Shown here: one piece after another, positions 48,578 to 58,760 of the stretch
Position numbering within the stretch: the stretch's first letter is position 1
Layout: every line of letters starts with the position of its first letter
Assembly (NCBI RefSeq): GCF_024347355.1
Contig: NZ_AP025465.1
Span: forward strand, 372,001-436,000
DNA: 64,000 nt
Source of the DNA: Vibrio chagasii
GTDB taxonomy: Bacteria; Pseudomonadota; Gammaproteobacteria; Enterobacterales; Vibrionaceae
Direction of reading: 5' to 3'
Position numbers and translations under genes: made by a program
The notes under the pieces: model-generated
What the model was told of the DNA's origin: nothing
Database searches by the model: none
The model's input: only the letters and a program-made list of their open reading frames with translations

Positions 48578-49990
48578 TTATAGAACGTGAACAGATGCCG
48601 TGTTTGTAGTGCCTGAAGCTACTAGAGCACCAGAAACCATTACAACGATGTCGCCTTTGCTGCCGAACTCAGCTTCAAGTGCGTATTCTTTACCCATTTT
48701 GTAGAAAGCATCAGTGCTGTCGATAGACTCAACAAGAACTGGACGAACACCTTTAGTAAGAACAAGCTGAGCAGCTGTCTTTTGGTTAGTTGTCAGTGCA
48801 ATGATGTTTGCAGTTGGGAAGTACTTACGTACTGAACGTGCAGACTTGCCGCCTTCAGTAGCAACGATGATTAGAGGAGCAGCTAGCTTCTCAGCTGTGT
48901 CTACTGCGCCTTTACATACTGCTTCAGTGATGCGTAGACGTGGGCTGTCTAGACGAGAACCTAGCTCAGCTTTAAGAGCTGAATCAGTACGGTTCGCGAT
49001 TTGAGCCATGATAGTAACAGCTTCAACAGGGTACTTACCTTTAGCCGTTTCGCCAGAAAGCATTACTGCGTCAGTACCATCCATGATTGCGTTCGCAACG
49101 TCACCCGCTTCTGCACGAGTTGGACGTGGGTTGTTGATCATAGAATCAAGCATTTGAGTTGCTGTGATAACCATCTTACGTGCACGGTTACACTTCTCGA
49201 TCATCATTTTCTGAGCGAAGATTACTTCTTCAGCTGGGATTTCAACACCTAGGTCACCACGAGCAACCATGATACCGTCAGAAAGCTCAAGGATTTCGTC
49301 GAAGTTATCTACACCTTCTTGGTTCTCAATCTTAGAGATGATGTGGATATCGTTGCCGCCGTTTGCGTCTAGGATCTCACGGATCTCTTTAACGTCAGAT
49401 GCTTTACGGATGAAAGATGCAGCTACGAAGTCAACGCCTTGCTCACAACCAAACTTAAGGTCAGCTTTGTCTTTCTCAGAAAGAGCTGGAAGTTGAACAG
49501 AAACACCAGGAAGGTTAACACCTTTGTTTTCGCCTAGTGCGCCGTTGTTAAGAACTTTACACTTAACTTCAGTTTCAGTAGTAGAGATAACTTCCATTTC
49601 GATTAGGCCGTCATCTACTAGGATTGTGTTACCAGCGTTTAGGTCAGCTGCGAAACCAGCGTAAGTTACCGCTACAGTCTCTTTGTTACCTACAACTGAA
49701 GTATCAGTTGTGAAAGTGAATTCTTGACCAGCTACTAGATCTACGTCGTTACCGCCTTCTAGTTTGATAGTACGGATCTCTGGGCCTTTAGTATCAAGAA
49801 GGATAGCAAGTTGCTTACCTACTTTGTCCATTACTTCGCGGAAGTTCGCAATACGAGTGCCGTGCTCTGCGAAATCACCGTGAGAGAAGTTAAGACGCAT
49901 AACGTTCATGCCAGCATCTACTAGTTCAGTTAGCTTCTCTACAGATTCAGTTTTAGGGCCAATCGTACATACGATTTTGGTCTTTTTCAT
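48578..49990 (-). CDS. pykF: Pyruvate kinase I
   Basis: It transfers phosphate from phosphoenolpyruvate to ADP, the last step of glycolysis. The 470-residue protein matches E. coli PykF in length and has [13 protein letters not shown] at the N-terminus, the MRLNFSHG substrate segment, the metal-binding [17 protein letters not shown], and [12 protein letters not shown]. The C-terminal domain is the allosteric fructose-1,6-bisphosphate site in PykF enzymes. A GGAGAG site precedes the start. No obvious Cra site was found upstream. Confidence 0.95.
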   Translation of the reverse strand: MKKTKIVCTIGPKTESVEKLTELVDAGMNVMRLNFSHGDFAEHGTRIANFREVMDKVGKQLAILLDTKGPEIRTIKLEGGNDVDLVAGQEFTFTTDTSVVGNKETVAVTYAGFAADLNAGNTILVDDGLIEMEVISTTETEVKCKVLNNGALGENKGVNLPGVSVQLPALSEKDKADLKFGCEQGVDFVAASFIRKASDVKEIREILDANGGNDIHIISKIENQEGVDNFDEILELSDGIMVARGDLGVEIPAEEVIFAQKMMIEKCNRARKMVITATQMLDSMINNPRPTRAEAGDVANAIMDGTDAVMLSGETAKGKYPVEAVTIMAQIANRTDSALKAELGSRLDSPRLRITEAVCKGAVDTAEKLAAPLIIVATEGGKSARSVRKYFPTANIIALTTNQKTAAQLVLTKGVRPVLVESIDSTDAFYKMGKEYALEAEFGSKGDIVVMVSGALVASGTTNTASVHVL

Positions 49991-50419
49991 GGAAGGTACT
50001 CTCCGGTAAGTATTGTTACAATTTGAAATTTATTTAAGTTCTGAAGATTGGTCCGCTACATCAACATTTTGTGCCTGCTGAGTAAAATCGCGGGACTTCC
50101 AATATGCCCTTCAGAGTTGTAAGTCTTTCATCAATTTTAGTCATTTTATGACCAAAAGATTTTGATTCAACATCGGGTTTCTGTGACTTACACCAATATA
50201 TCAGGTGAAAGTTGCAAAAAAATAACGGTCAGTTTTGTAATTTTTTTTCTTTTCGGGTGCGGATTCTACCACCTAATCAATTCAATATCACTGCTTAACA
50301 ATTGTCTTAGGACAAGGTTTTCTTGCTATTTATTAATTTTTTGGATCAAAATAAATGGACTAAATAGTTTCGTTGTAACTATAATATGTTTCATATCGAA
50401 ACTTGCTGGTCTTTTTTAA
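49991..50419. other. pykF-deoR divergent intergenic region
   Basis: A 429-bp region serving two divergent genes. It contains the deoR-type promoter with flanking GTTTC repeats near its right end. An 85-codon frame (TTG at 50162, TAA abutting the regulator ATG) is AT-driven and lacks a ribosome-binding site. No RNA gene is recognised. Confidence 0.45.
50367..50402 (+). promoter_or_regulatory. Promoter/operator of the DeoR-type regulator
   Basis: A consensus -10 TATAAT (50380-50385) with a weak -35 TGGACT 18 bp upstream is flanked by GTTTCGTT (50367-50374) and by the inverted repeat GTTTC-ATATC-GAAAC (50388-50402). TTTCG/CGAAA repeats are characteristic of DeoR-family operators, so autoregulation is likely. 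Confidence 0.6.
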
Positions 50420-51190
50420 ATGTCGAAACGAAACACTCAGCTCAGAAGACATGCAATTTCTAACCTAGTGAACGAAAAAGGGGAGGTTAGTGTTGATGAA
50501 TTGTCCGCTAAGTTCGAAACCTCAGAGGTCACTATTAGAAAGGACTTAGCGTCTTTAGAGAAAAACGGTCAGCTTTTACGCCGTTATGGTGGTGCGATTT
50601 CGCTACCGAAAGAGGTTGTGAACGAAGAATTGGGTCAAAAAGTTTCGACTCGAAAGGTTTCGTTAGCGAAAGCAGCTGCAGATTTAATTCGCGACCATAA
50701 TCGAATCGTGATCGACAGCGGCAGCACAACAGGTGCCCTAATTCAGCAACTAAACAGTAAGCGTGGTTTGGTTGTCATGACCAACTCGTTGCACGTGGCT
50801 AACGCGCTCAATGAGCTTGAAAGTGAACCAACGCTACTCATGACCGGCGGCACTTGGGATACCCATTCGGATTCTTTTCAAGGCAAAGTCGCAGAGTCAG
50901 TGTTGCGTGCTTACGATTTTGACCAACTATTTATTGGGGCTGATGGTATCGACCTCGACAGAGGCACAACCACGTTCAACGAACTGGTTGGCTTAAGTAA
51001 AGTGATGGCTGAAGTGTCACGAGAAGTGATCGTGATGGTTGAGTCAGAAAAAGTGGGACGAAAGATCCCTAATCTAGAGTTGGCATGGGATCACATCGAC
51101 ATCTTAATTACAGATACAGACTTGAGCAAAGAATCTCAGGCAAGTATTGAATCACATGATGTTCGAGTGATCTTAACGGATCCAGCTTAA
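50420..51190 (+). CDS. DeoR-family sugar-responsive transcriptional regulator
   Basis: A 256-residue regulator. The N-terminal HTH (about 8-60) has the DeoR signature GEVSVDELSAKFETSEVTIRKDLASLEKNGQLLRRYGGA. The C-terminal sugar-phosphate sensor domain (about 75-250) contains IDSGSTTGAL, LLMTGGTWD and FIGADGID. Proximity to glmS, 107 bp downstream on the same strand, suggests an amino-sugar phosphate ligand, but this is inference. The ribosome-binding site is very weak. Confidence 0.88.
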   Translation: MSKRNTQLRRHAISNLVNEKGEVSVDELSAKFETSEVTIRKDLASLEKNGQLLRRYGGAISLPKEVVNEELGQKVSTRKVSLAKAAADLIRDHNRIVIDSGSTTGALIQQLNSKRGLVVMTNSLHVANALNELESEPTLLMTGGTWDTHSDSFQGKVAESVLRAYDFDQLFIGADGIDLDRGTTTFNELVGLSKVMAEVSREVIVMVESEKVGRKIPNLELAWDHIDILITDTDLSKESQASIESHDVRVILTDPA

Positions 51191-51297
51191 CAACTTATTT
51201 TAACTATTATGCATTTAACTTCCTATAATTGATCTTAATAAAGACATGGCCTTTGCTTGCTGCCAATAGGAATAAACGAAATTGATGGAGTCAAACT

Positions 51298-53130
51298 ATG
51301 TGTGGAATTGTTGGTGCAGTAGCACAGCGTGATGTAGCCGAGATTTTAGTAGAAGGCCTTCGCCGCCTAGAATACCGTGGCTACGACTCAGCGGGTGTCG
51401 CTGTGGTTGATACCGAATCAAATCTAACTCGCGTACGTCGCCTAGGTAAAGTACAAGAGCTAGCAGACGCGGTAGAAGAGCAACAAGTGATTGGTGGTAC
51501 AGGTATCGCTCACACTCGTTGGGCTACACACGGCGAGCCGTCTGAAGCAAACGCGCACCCACACATGTCTGGTGACATTGCAGTAGTGCATAATGGCATT
51601 ATCGAAAACCATGAAGCACTGCGTGTAATGTTGCAAGAGCGTGGCTACGTATTTTCTTCTCAAACGGATACTGAAGTTATCGCTCATCTAGTTGAGTGGG
51701 AACTTCGCACTTCAGCTTCTTTGGTTGAAGCACTGCAGAAAACAGCAAAGCAGTTGGACGGCGCCTACGGTACCGTTGTGGTTGATCGTAAAGATCCTAG
51801 CCGTATTGTTGTGGCTCGCTCTGGTAGCCCTATCGTTATCGGTTTTGGTGTGGGTGAAAACTTCCTAGCATCAGACCAACTTGCACTACTAAGCGTAACT
51901 CGCCGCTTCATGTACCTAGAAGAGGGTGATGTTGCTGAAGTGACTCGTCGTGATGTGACCGTATTTGATGTTGCAGGTGAGCGTGTTGAGCGTGAAATCG
52001 TTGAATCAAATGCAGAGCATGATGCAGGTGACAAAGGTAAGTACCGTCATTTTATGCAGAAAGAGATCTTCGAACAGCCAACGGCGCTGATCAACACAAT
52101 GGAAGGTCGCATCTCAGATACTTCTGTTATCACTAACGCGATTGGTGTTAAAGCCGAAGAGATCCTAAGTAAGGTTGAACACGTCCAGATCATCGCATGT
52201 GGTACGTCTTACAACTCTGGTATGGCTGCTCGCTACTGGTTTGAGTCTCTAGCAGGCGTAAGCTGTGACGTAGAGATCGCTTCTGAGTTCCGTTACCGTG
52301 ACTTCGTGGTTCGTCCAAACAGCCTGCTTGTTACTTTGTCTCAATCTGGTGAGACGGCAGATACACTAGCAGCACTTCGCCTTGCGAAAGAGAAAGGCTA
52401 CATGTCAGCGATGACAATCTGTAACGTTGCTGGATCTTCACTGGTTCGTGAATCTGACTTCGCATTCATGACTCGTGCAGGCACCGAGATCGGTGTAGCT
52501 TCAACTAAGGCTTTCACAACTCAACTTGCAGCAATGCTGATGATGGTGACTTCAATTGGTCGTCTACAAGGCCGTATCAATGAAGAAAAAGAAGCAGAAA
52601 TCGTGCAAGCGCTTCACCAACTGCCGACTGACATTGAGAAAGCACTGGCGTTTGATAAAGAGATCGAAGCACTAGCGACAGACTTCGCAGACAAGCATCA
52701 CACGCTTTTCTTAGGTCGTGGCGAATACTACCCAATCGCAATGGAAGCGTCCCTAAAACTGAAAGAGATCTCTTACATTCACGCTGAAGCATACGCTGCG
52801 GGTGAGCTTAAGCACGGCCCTCTAGCTCTGATTGATGCCGATATGCCTGTAGTGGTTATTGCACCAAGTAACGACCTACTAGAGAAACTGAAATCAAACG
52901 TTGAGGAAGTACGTGCACGTGGTGGTCTACTTTATGTATTCGCAGACCAAGATGCAGGCTTTGAAAGCGATGAGAACATGAAGATCATCAAGATGCCTCA
53001 CGTGAGTGAAGTCACTGCACCTATCTACTACACAGTTCCAATGCAGCTACTGTCTTACCACGTAGCACTAATCAAAGGTACTGACGTTGACCAACCTCGT
53101 AACCTAGCGAAAGCGGTAACGGTAGAGTAA
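51298..53130 (+). CDS. glmS: Glucosamine--fructose-6-phosphate aminotransferase
   Basis: It makes glucosamine-6-phosphate from fructose-6-phosphate and glutamine, feeding peptidoglycan and LPS. The 610-residue protein has the N-terminal glutaminase domain with nucleophile C2 (MCGIVGA), HTRWATHG and EVIAHLVEW, and two SIS domains (about 290-430 and 460-600) including ACGTSYNSG and [11 protein letters not shown]. It ends NLAKAVTVE, the conserved catalytic tail. In enterobacteria the GlmZ/GlmY RNAs act on glmS; no riboswitch is visible here. Confidence 0.97.
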   Translation: MCGIVGAVAQRDVAEILVEGLRRLEYRGYDSAGVAVVDTESNLTRVRRLGKVQELADAVEEQQVIGGTGIAHTRWATHGEPSEANAHPHMSGDIAVVHNGIIENHEALRVMLQERGYVFSSQTDTEVIAHLVEWELRTSASLVEALQKTAKQLDGAYGTVVVDRKDPSRIVVARSGSPIVIGFGVGENFLASDQLALLSVTRRFMYLEEGDVAEVTRRDVTVFDVAGERVEREIVESNAEHDAGDKGKYRHFMQKEIFEQPTALINTMEGRISDTSVITNAIGVKAEEILSKVEHVQIIACGTSYNSGMAARYWFESLAGVSCDVEIASEFRYRDFVVRPNSLLVTLSQSGETADTLAALRLAKEKGYMSAMTICNVAGSSLVRESDFAFMTRAGTEIGVASTKAFTTQLAAMLMMVTSIGRLQGRINEEKEAEIVQALHQLPTDIEKALAFDKEIEALATDFADKHHTLFLGRGEYYPIAMEASLKLKEISYIHAEAYAAGELKHGPLALIDADMPVVVIAPSNDLLEKLKSNVEEVRARGGLLYVFADQDAGFESDENMKIIKMPHVSEVTAPIYYTVPMQLLSYHVALIKGTDVDQPRNLAKAVTVE

Positions 53131-53155
53131 GTTAACTTAAACCCTTAAATAGACG

Positions 53156-53182
53156 AAAGCCCATCATCATGATGGGCTTTTT
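53156..53182 (+). terminator. glmS terminator
   Basis: Stem AAAGCCCATCA / TGATGGGCTTT with a TCA loop and Ts. Confidence 0.9.
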
Positions 53183-53222
53183 GTGCATGCTATTTAGTAA
53201 ATCTACATTCAGCTTATAGTCG

Positions 53223-54491
53223 TTAAGCGTTAAGAGCTTGCTCTAGGTCTGCAAGGATATCTTCGATGTGTTCAATACCGACTGATAGGCGAATCATCTC
53301 TGGTGATACTCCAGCTTGTTTCTGTTCAGCTTCGCTTAGTTGACGGTGTGTCGTCGAAGCAGGGTGACAAGCCAGAGATTTTGCATCGCCAATGTTTACC
53401 AAGCGCTTAAAGATTTGTAGCGCGTCATAAAAGCGAACACCTGCTTCATAACCATCCTTTAAGCCAAAAGATAAAATCGCCGATGGCTTACCTCGCATGT
53501 ACTTTTCAGCAAGCGGGTAGAACTCTGAACTAGGTAAGCCAGCGTAACTTACCCAGCTGACTTTCTCATGTTGGTTGAGATACTCCGCCACTTTCAATGC
53601 GTTCTCTGTATGTCGCTCCATACGTAGCGACAGCGTCTCCAAGCCTAGCATCAACATAAAGGCATTCATTGGCGACAAGGCTGCGCCTGTATTGCGTAGT
53701 GGAACCGTTCTAGCACGACCAATAAATGCAGCCTCACCAAAGGCTTCGGTATAAACCACACCGTGATAAGAGGGCTCTGGTTGATTAAATACCGGGAAGC
53801 GATCTTTGTGTTCTGCCCAAGGGAATTTACCTGAATCGACAATCACACCACCCAAGGTTGTACCGTGACCACCCACGTACTTTGTTAGTGAATGGACTAC
53901 AATATCAGCACCAAACTCAATAGGCTTACACAGCACTGGAGTCGCGACGGTATTATCGACAATCACAGGGACACCTTGCGCGTGGGCAAGTTCGGCGACA
54001 CGCTCTAGGTCGATGATATTACCCGCAGGGTTACCGATACTCTCACAGTAAACCGCTTTGGTTTTTTCATCGATAAGCTCTGCTAGGCTCTCCGGTTTAT
54101 CGTCTTTAGCAAAACGAACTTCAATCCCTTGGTTTGGCAGCATGTGAGCAAACAAGGTGTAAGTGCCACCGTAAAGCTGAGGTGTTGAGACAATGTTGTC
54201 ACCGATTTGTGCCAATGTCTGAATCGCGTAGTTGATTGCCGCGCTGCCTGCACTCACTACCAAACCTGCAATACCACCTTCTAACGCCGCCATACGTTTC
54301 TCCAACACATCGTTGGTTGGGTTCATAATGCGGGTGTAGATATTGCCTGGTACTTCTAGGTTGAACAGATCAGCACCATGCTGAGCATCGTCAAATTCAT
54401 AGGCAACGGTTTGGTAGATAGGAGTAGCAACGGATTTAGTGGTTGGATCGGTTTCGTATCCGAAGTGAATCGAGAGTGTTTCGTCTTTCAT
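53223..54491 (-). CDS. O-acetylhomoserine aminocarboxypropyltransferase (sulfhydrylase)
   Basis: A PLP enzyme of the Cys/Met metabolism family that makes homocysteine from O-acetylhomoserine and sulfide, bypassing cystathionine. I start at ATG 54491 (AGGGAAG upstream; 422 residues, a normal family length). PLP-binding lysine is K204 in VHSLTKYVGGHGTTLGG; the cofactor-phosphate contact YGGTYTLF and IMNPTNDVLEKR are also present. The length and GHGTTLGG motif favour MetY over MetB/MetC, but a cysteine-synthase-like side activity is possible. Monocistronic. Confidence 0.85.
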   Translation of the reverse strand: MKDETLSIHFGYETDPTTKSVATPIYQTVAYEFDDAQHGADLFNLEVPGNIYTRIMNPTNDVLEKRMAALEGGIAGLVVSAGSAAINYAIQTLAQIGDNIVSTPQLYGGTYTLFAHMLPNQGIEVRFAKDDKPESLAELIDEKTKAVYCESIGNPAGNIIDLERVAELAHAQGVPVIVDNTVATPVLCKPIEFGADIVVHSLTKYVGGHGTTLGGVIVDSGKFPWAEHKDRFPVFNQPEPSYHGVVYTEAFGEAAFIGRARTVPLRNTGAALSPMNAFMLMLGLETLSLRMERHTENALKVAEYLNQHEKVSWVSYAGLPSSEFYPLAEKYMRGKPSAILSFGLKDGYEAGVRFYDALQIFKRLVNIGDAKSLACHPASTTHRQLSEAEQKQAGVSPEMIRLSVGIEHIEDILADLEQALNA

Positions 54492-54665
54492 GTTTCTTCC
54501 CTGAACTATTGAGCGATTTATGTACACTCATATTGCCGATTTTTTTATAAAAGAAAAGTAAGCTCAGTCACAGAGAGGCAAATAGCATTGTGTACTGTGG
54601 AGTTCACTCATACAGGGATGTATTGATACGAGTAGGGCGTAAATAAATAGCGAGCTTAGAAAAGC

Positions 54666-54700
54666 AAAAAGCCAGAGCAGCATAAACTGTTCTGGCTTTT
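54666..54700 (-). terminator. tRNA-Ile2 terminator
   Basis: Near-perfect 14-bp stem (AAAAGCCAGAACAG / CTGCTCTGGCTTTT in the minus-strand transcript, one A-C mismatch) with a six-base loop, starting six bases after the tRNA. Confidence 0.88.
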
Positions 54701-54706
54701 CTAATT

Positions 54707-54782
54707 TGGTGGCCCCTCCCAGATTTGAACTGGGGACCGAACGATTATGAGTCGTGCGCTCTAACCACTGAGCTAAGGGGCC
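54707..54782 (-). tRNA. tRNA-Ile2 with CAU anticodon (lysidine-modified)
   Basis: A 76-nt tRNA including encoded CCA. Acceptor GGCCCCT pairs with AGGGGCC; D arm GCTCAGTGGTTAGAGC; anticodon loop CTCATAA (anticodon CAU); T arm with TTCAAAT. The acceptor and D-arm sequence match E. coli ileX, not elongator or initiator tRNA-Met. TilS should convert C34 to lysidine so that it reads AUA. Automatic tools may label it tRNA-Met. As in E. coli it is beside rpoD. Confidence 0.9.
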
Positions 54783-54793
54783 GTAGGGCATAG

Positions 54794-54822
54794 ATTATAG
54801 GGGAAGCATTCAGTGGTGTCTA
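54794..54822 (-). promoter_or_regulatory. tRNA-Ile2 promoter
   Basis: On the minus strand TAGACA (54817-54822) and a consensus TATAAT (54794-54799) are separated by 17 bp, followed by a C-rich discriminator. The perfect palindrome GTGTCTAGACAC (54816-54827) covers the -35 box. Confidence 0.8.
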
Positions 54823-54879
54823 GACACTATAAGGGGCAATTCCGCTTATATCTTAGCCACTTAAATCACACAGCTACAA

Positions 54880-54905
54880 AAAAGGTGAGCCAAAGCTCAC
54901 CTTTT
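54880..54905 (-). terminator. rpoD terminator
   Basis: Stem AAAAGGTGAGC / GCTCACCTTTT with a CAAA loop, 41 bases after the rpoD stop. Confidence 0.9.
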
Positions 54906-54945
54906 GTTAATTATGCTTAAAAGCTAATCACATCAATAGGTGTGA

Positions 54946-56790
54946 TTACTCGTCTAAGAAGCTGCGCAGAGTTTCTGAACGGCTTGGGTGACGAAGTTTA
55001 CGTAGTGCTTTTGCTTCGATCTGACGGATACGCTCACGAGTTACGTCGAACTGCTTACCAACTTCTTCAAGAGTATGGTCAGTGTTCATGTCGATACCGA
55101 AACGCATACGCAGTACTTTCGCTTCACGAGGTGTTAGGCCTGCAAGAACGTCTTTAGTTGCACCGCGTAGGCTGGTTGCCGTTGCAGAGTCTAGAGGTAG
55201 TTCTAGCGTTGTATCCTCGATGAAATCACCTAGATGCGAATCTTCGTCGTCACCGATTGGTGTCTCCATTGAGATAGGCTCTTTAGCGATTTTCAGTACT
55301 TTACGGATCTTGTCTTCAGGCATTTGCATGCGCTCAGCCAGCTCTTCCGGAAGTGGTTCACGACCCATCTCTTGTAGCATTTGACGAGAGATACGGTTTA
55401 GTTTGTTGATCGTTTCGATCATGTGAACCGGAATACGGATAGTACGAGCTTGGTCGGCAATCGAACGAGTGATTGCTTGACGGATCCACCATGTAGCGTA
55501 AGTAGAGAACTTGTAACCACGACGGTATTCAAACTTATCAACCGCTTTCATCAGACCGATGTTACCTTCTTGGATCAGATCCAAGAATTGTAGACCACGG
55601 TTTGTATACTTCTTAGCAATCGAGATTACTAGACGTAAGTTCGCTTCAACCATCTCTTTCTTCGCACGACGAGCTTTTGCTTCACCGATAGACATACGAC
55701 GGCTGATGTCTTTAATGCTTTGAACAGTCAGAGAGGTCTCTTTCTCGATCATATCCAGTTTTTGGATTGAGCGACGGATATCGTTCTCGTGACGTTTGAT
55801 CTTTTCTGCGTATGGTTTGTCAGAAGCAAGTACTTCATCTAACCATGCTTCGCTAGATTCGTTGCCAGTAAATAGAGCAATGAAAGATTTCTTCGGCATT
55901 TTGCCGTACTCAACTGTTTGACGCATGATTAGGCGTTCTTGAGTACGTACACGATCCATAGAGTTACGCAGTTCGTTTACTAGGTAATCAAACTGTTTTG
56001 GTGTTAGACGGAACTCTTTGAATACGTCTTGCATCATTGTCGTTGCAAGCATTGCTTTCGGGCTTTCATGGCCGTACTCGTTGATCGCTAGCTGACGGTT
56101 TTGGTAGCTAGTACGAAGCGCTGTGAATTTCTCAAGAGCAAGCTCAGGATCGATACCTGTATCTTCTTCTTCCTCTTCTTCATCGTCATCAACGTCTTCT
56201 GCGTCTTCGTCATCCAGATCTGTTTCAGCAAGTTCTGAACCGATGTGAGTCGCTGTTGGTGCAGCTGTGCCATCGTCATCTGGGTCAACAAAGCCATTAA
56301 TTAGGTCTGTTAAGCGAATCTCTTCTGCTTGTACGCGGTCAAACTGTTCCAAGATGTATGGAATAGTACCTGGGTATTCAGCAACAGATAGCTGAACGGT
56401 GTTGATACCATCTTCAATGCGTTTCGCAATGTCGATTTCGCCTTCACGAGTCAGTAGTTCAACTGTACCCATTTCACGCATGTACATGCGAACTGGGTCA
56501 GTAGTACGGCCAATCTCGCTTTCTACGCTTGAAAGCGCAGCAGCTGCAGCTTCGGCTGCGTCTTCATCTATATTGGCATCGTCATCATTAAGCGCTAGAT
56601 CATCAGCATCAGGTGCAGTTTCAACTACTTTGATGCCCATGTCGTTAATCATTTGAATGATGTCTTCTACCTGTTCAGAATCCACGATTTCTGCAGGTAG
56701 GTGGTCGTTTACTTCGGCGTAGGTCAGATAGCCTTGTTCCTTGCCTTTAATAACAAGTAATTTAAGCTGTGACTGCGGATTTTGATCCAT
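54946..56790 (-). CDS. rpoD: RNA polymerase sigma factor RpoD (sigma 70)
   Basis: The primary sigma factor, 614 residues (E. coli 613). Region 1.1 is at the N-terminus, region 1.2 near 95-130 ([16 protein letters not shown]), followed by the acidic non-conserved region ([17 protein letters not shown] near 195-215). Regions 2-3 include [17 protein letters not shown], and region 4 has the [30 protein letters not shown] with the terminal [10 protein letters not shown]. It is the last gene of rpsU-yqeY-dnaG-rpoD; a 99-bp gap to dnaG may hold its own promoter. Confidence 0.98.
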   Translation of the reverse strand: MDQNPQSQLKLLVIKGKEQGYLTYAEVNDHLPAEIVDSEQVEDIIQMINDMGIKVVETAPDADDLALNDDDANIDEDAAEAAAAALSSVESEIGRTTDPVRMYMREMGTVELLTREGEIDIAKRIEDGINTVQLSVAEYPGTIPYILEQFDRVQAEEIRLTDLINGFVDPDDDGTAAPTATHIGSELAETDLDDEDAEDVDDDEEEEEEDTGIDPELALEKFTALRTSYQNRQLAINEYGHESPKAMLATTMMQDVFKEFRLTPKQFDYLVNELRNSMDRVRTQERLIMRQTVEYGKMPKKSFIALFTGNESSEAWLDEVLASDKPYAEKIKRHENDIRRSIQKLDMIEKETSLTVQSIKDISRRMSIGEAKARRAKKEMVEANLRLVISIAKKYTNRGLQFLDLIQEGNIGLMKAVDKFEYRRGYKFSTYATWWIRQAITRSIADQARTIRIPVHMIETINKLNRISRQMLQEMGREPLPEELAERMQMPEDKIRKVLKIAKEPISMETPIGDDEDSHLGDFIEDTTLELPLDSATATSLRGATKDVLAGLTPREAKVLRMRFGIDMNTDHTLEEVGKQFDVTRERIRQIEAKALRKLRHPSRSETLRSFLDE

Positions 56791-56889
56791 AGATGATATC
56801 CAACTTCAGGTCTGGTGAAGGACGTTGCATTCTCAAATGCAAACCAATTATGTTAACAAATTTATTAAATGCTGACTAATCAAACAGGG

Positions 56890-58641
56890 TTACGCTTTTA
56901 GATCTAGCATTAAAGCTAGTAGCTCCCTTTTTTCTTCGGCTGATAAACCGACACTTCTTGCTTTGGCCTGCAGGTTTTCAATTTGTTTTTCAACGCACTG
57001 GGCAAGTATTTTGTCCAATGAGTCTAAAAATATGTCTTCTTGATTGTCTTCGTCGAGGGGGATTTCCCAGCTCGCGAGACGAGACAGAAGAGCCTCATGT
57101 TTATTATCTCGCCAGTGCTCTAATAACTGGCCGGTGTTGATATGGGGATGCGCGTGGCATTTATCAAGTACTTCGACGAATAAACTTAGTCCAGGCAATG
57201 GTAAGCCTTTGACACTTGATAAATCCGGTACCATATCAGCATAGCTCGGATTTTGGATAAGCAAAGCGATAACTTCACGCATTGGAGTTCGCTTGAGCTC
57301 TTTATGCGGTTGAGGTGTCGGGTTTTGTGTATGAACACGAGCACGTCTCAGTTGGTTATCAAATCCAGTTCGCTCATCCAATAACTTTTCGAGCAACTCT
57401 TGGAAATAACTGTCAGGAATTTTATTAATTAAGGCGCTTGCGTGCGCACGCAGTGCCGATTTTCCTTCGGTTGTTCCCAAGTTAAGTTTGTGTATTTCTA
57501 TCAGGTTGTCGAACAAATAGGTCGATAGTGGCGTTGCATTTTGGACGAGCTGCTCAAAAGCGGCTTTACCATGTTCTCTAATATAGCTATCTGGGTCTTC
57601 ACCATCGGGCAAGAACAGAAACTTGAGTGTGTTACCTGTTTTCAGGTACTCAAGTGCATTTTCTAGAGCGCGCCATGCGGCCTCTTTACCAGCTCGGTCA
57701 CCATCGTAACAACAAACCACAGTGCCGGTTTGTCTAAACAGCATTTGAATGTGGTCACCGGTTGTTGAAGTGCCTAGTGAAGCCACCGAGTAATCTACAC
57801 CATATTGCGCAAGCGCCACGACATCCATGTAACCTTCAACCACAAGGACTTGAGGCGGTTCACGGTATGCCTGTAATACTTCATAAAGGCCATATAGCTC
57901 TTTGCCTTTATGGAAGATAGGTGTCTCTGGTGAGTTTAGGTATTTTGGTGTGCCATCTTCTAAGACACGTCCACCAAAACCAATCACACGACCACGACGA
58001 TCGCGAATCGGGAACATAACACGACCACGGAATCGGTCGTATCGATTACCCTTATCGTTTTCTATCAACATGCCGCCTGTTACCAGCATGTCTTGAGCTT
58101 CTTTTTGTTGACCAAAGTTCTTACGAACTAAGTCCCACTCATCGGCCACATAACCAATGCCAAACTTCTGAACAATCTCGCCCGATAAACCACGATTTTT
58201 TAGGTACTCAATCGCGGGCTTATTGGCTGCTATTTTTAGCTGTGAGCGATAGAACTGGCTAATGCCGCCCATCAAATCATAGAGGTTACGTTTTTGTTCA
58301 GTGTTGGCTCTTGGTGCGGTAGAGATCTCACCGCTACGTTGTTCTCTTGGAACATCGAGCCCTAAGAAGGAGGCGAGCTCTTCAATAGCTTCAACGAATT
58401 CGAGGCGCTCGAACTCCATAATGAAGTCGATGGCATTGCCGTGTACGCCACAACCAAAACAGTGATAAAACTGTTTCTCTTGGCTTACGCTAAAAGAGGG
58501 GGTCTTTTCGTTATGAAACGGACAACAAGCGCCGTAGTTTTTGCCTTTTTTCTTAAGTTTCACGCGTGCGTCTATGATGTCGACAATGTCGAGACGTGCT
58601 AGGAGATCATCGATGAAACTGCGCGGGATGTGTCCTGCCAT
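56890..58641 (-). CDS. dnaG: DNA primase DnaG
   Basis: It lays RNA primers at the replication fork. The 583-residue protein has the CHC2 zinc motif C40, H43, C61, C64, at the same numbers as E. coli. The RNA polymerase/TOPRIM core has VVEGYMDVVALAQYGV and CYDGDRAGKEAA, and the C-terminal domain (about 440-583) binds DnaB helicase. It sits between yqeY and rpoD; a strong hairpin lies upstream. Confidence 0.97.
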   Translation of the reverse strand: MAGHIPRSFIDDLLARLDIVDIIDARVKLKKKGKNYGACCPFHNEKTPSFSVSQEKQFYHCFGCGVHGNAIDFIMEFERLEFVEAIEELASFLGLDVPREQRSGEISTAPRANTEQKRNLYDLMGGISQFYRSQLKIAANKPAIEYLKNRGLSGEIVQKFGIGYVADEWDLVRKNFGQQKEAQDMLVTGGMLIENDKGNRYDRFRGRVMFPIRDRRGRVIGFGGRVLEDGTPKYLNSPETPIFHKGKELYGLYEVLQAYREPPQVLVVEGYMDVVALAQYGVDYSVASLGTSTTGDHIQMLFRQTGTVVCCYDGDRAGKEAAWRALENALEYLKTGNTLKFLFLPDGEDPDSYIREHGKAAFEQLVQNATPLSTYLFDNLIEIHKLNLGTTEGKSALRAHASALINKIPDSYFQELLEKLLDERTGFDNQLRRARVHTQNPTPQPHKELKRTPMREVIALLIQNPSYADMVPDLSSVKGLPLPGLSLFVEVLDKCHAHPHINTGQLLEHWRDNKHEALLSRLASWEIPLDEDNQEDIFLDSLDKILAQCVEKQIENLQAKARSVGLSAEEKRELLALMLDLKA

Positions 58642-58707
58642 AAAACCTTAGAAAAATGCACTAACTGAGAGTGTGGATAATAATAGTTTGAATGGGTTAC
58701 AGATACA

Positions 58708-58744
58708 AACAAGCCGTGCGTTCCGAAGGATTGCACGGCTTGTT
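58708..58744 (-). terminator. Terminator-like hairpin between yqeY and dnaG
   Basis: A perfect 12-bp stem AACAAGCCGTGC / GCACGGCTTGTT with a 13-base loop, 17 bases after the yqeY stop. Its U-tract is weak. In E. coli a terminator at the equivalent place upstream of dnaG keeps primase low compared with S21. Confidence 0.75.
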
Positions 58745-58760
58745 GCAATTTGATTTGGGA

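Noticed and set aside
50162-50419. 85-codon hydrophobic frame ending directly before the DeoR-type regulator
   Set aside because: It starts at a TTG with no ribosome-binding site, its hydrophobic make-up follows from AT-rich DNA, and it overlaps the regulator's promoter and operator-like repeats.
54707-54782. tRNA-Met (CAU)
   Set aside because: GGCCCCT acceptor stem and D-arm sequence match tRNA-Ile2 (ileX) rather than elongator (GGCTACG) or initiator (CGCGGGG) tRNA-Met of E. coli.
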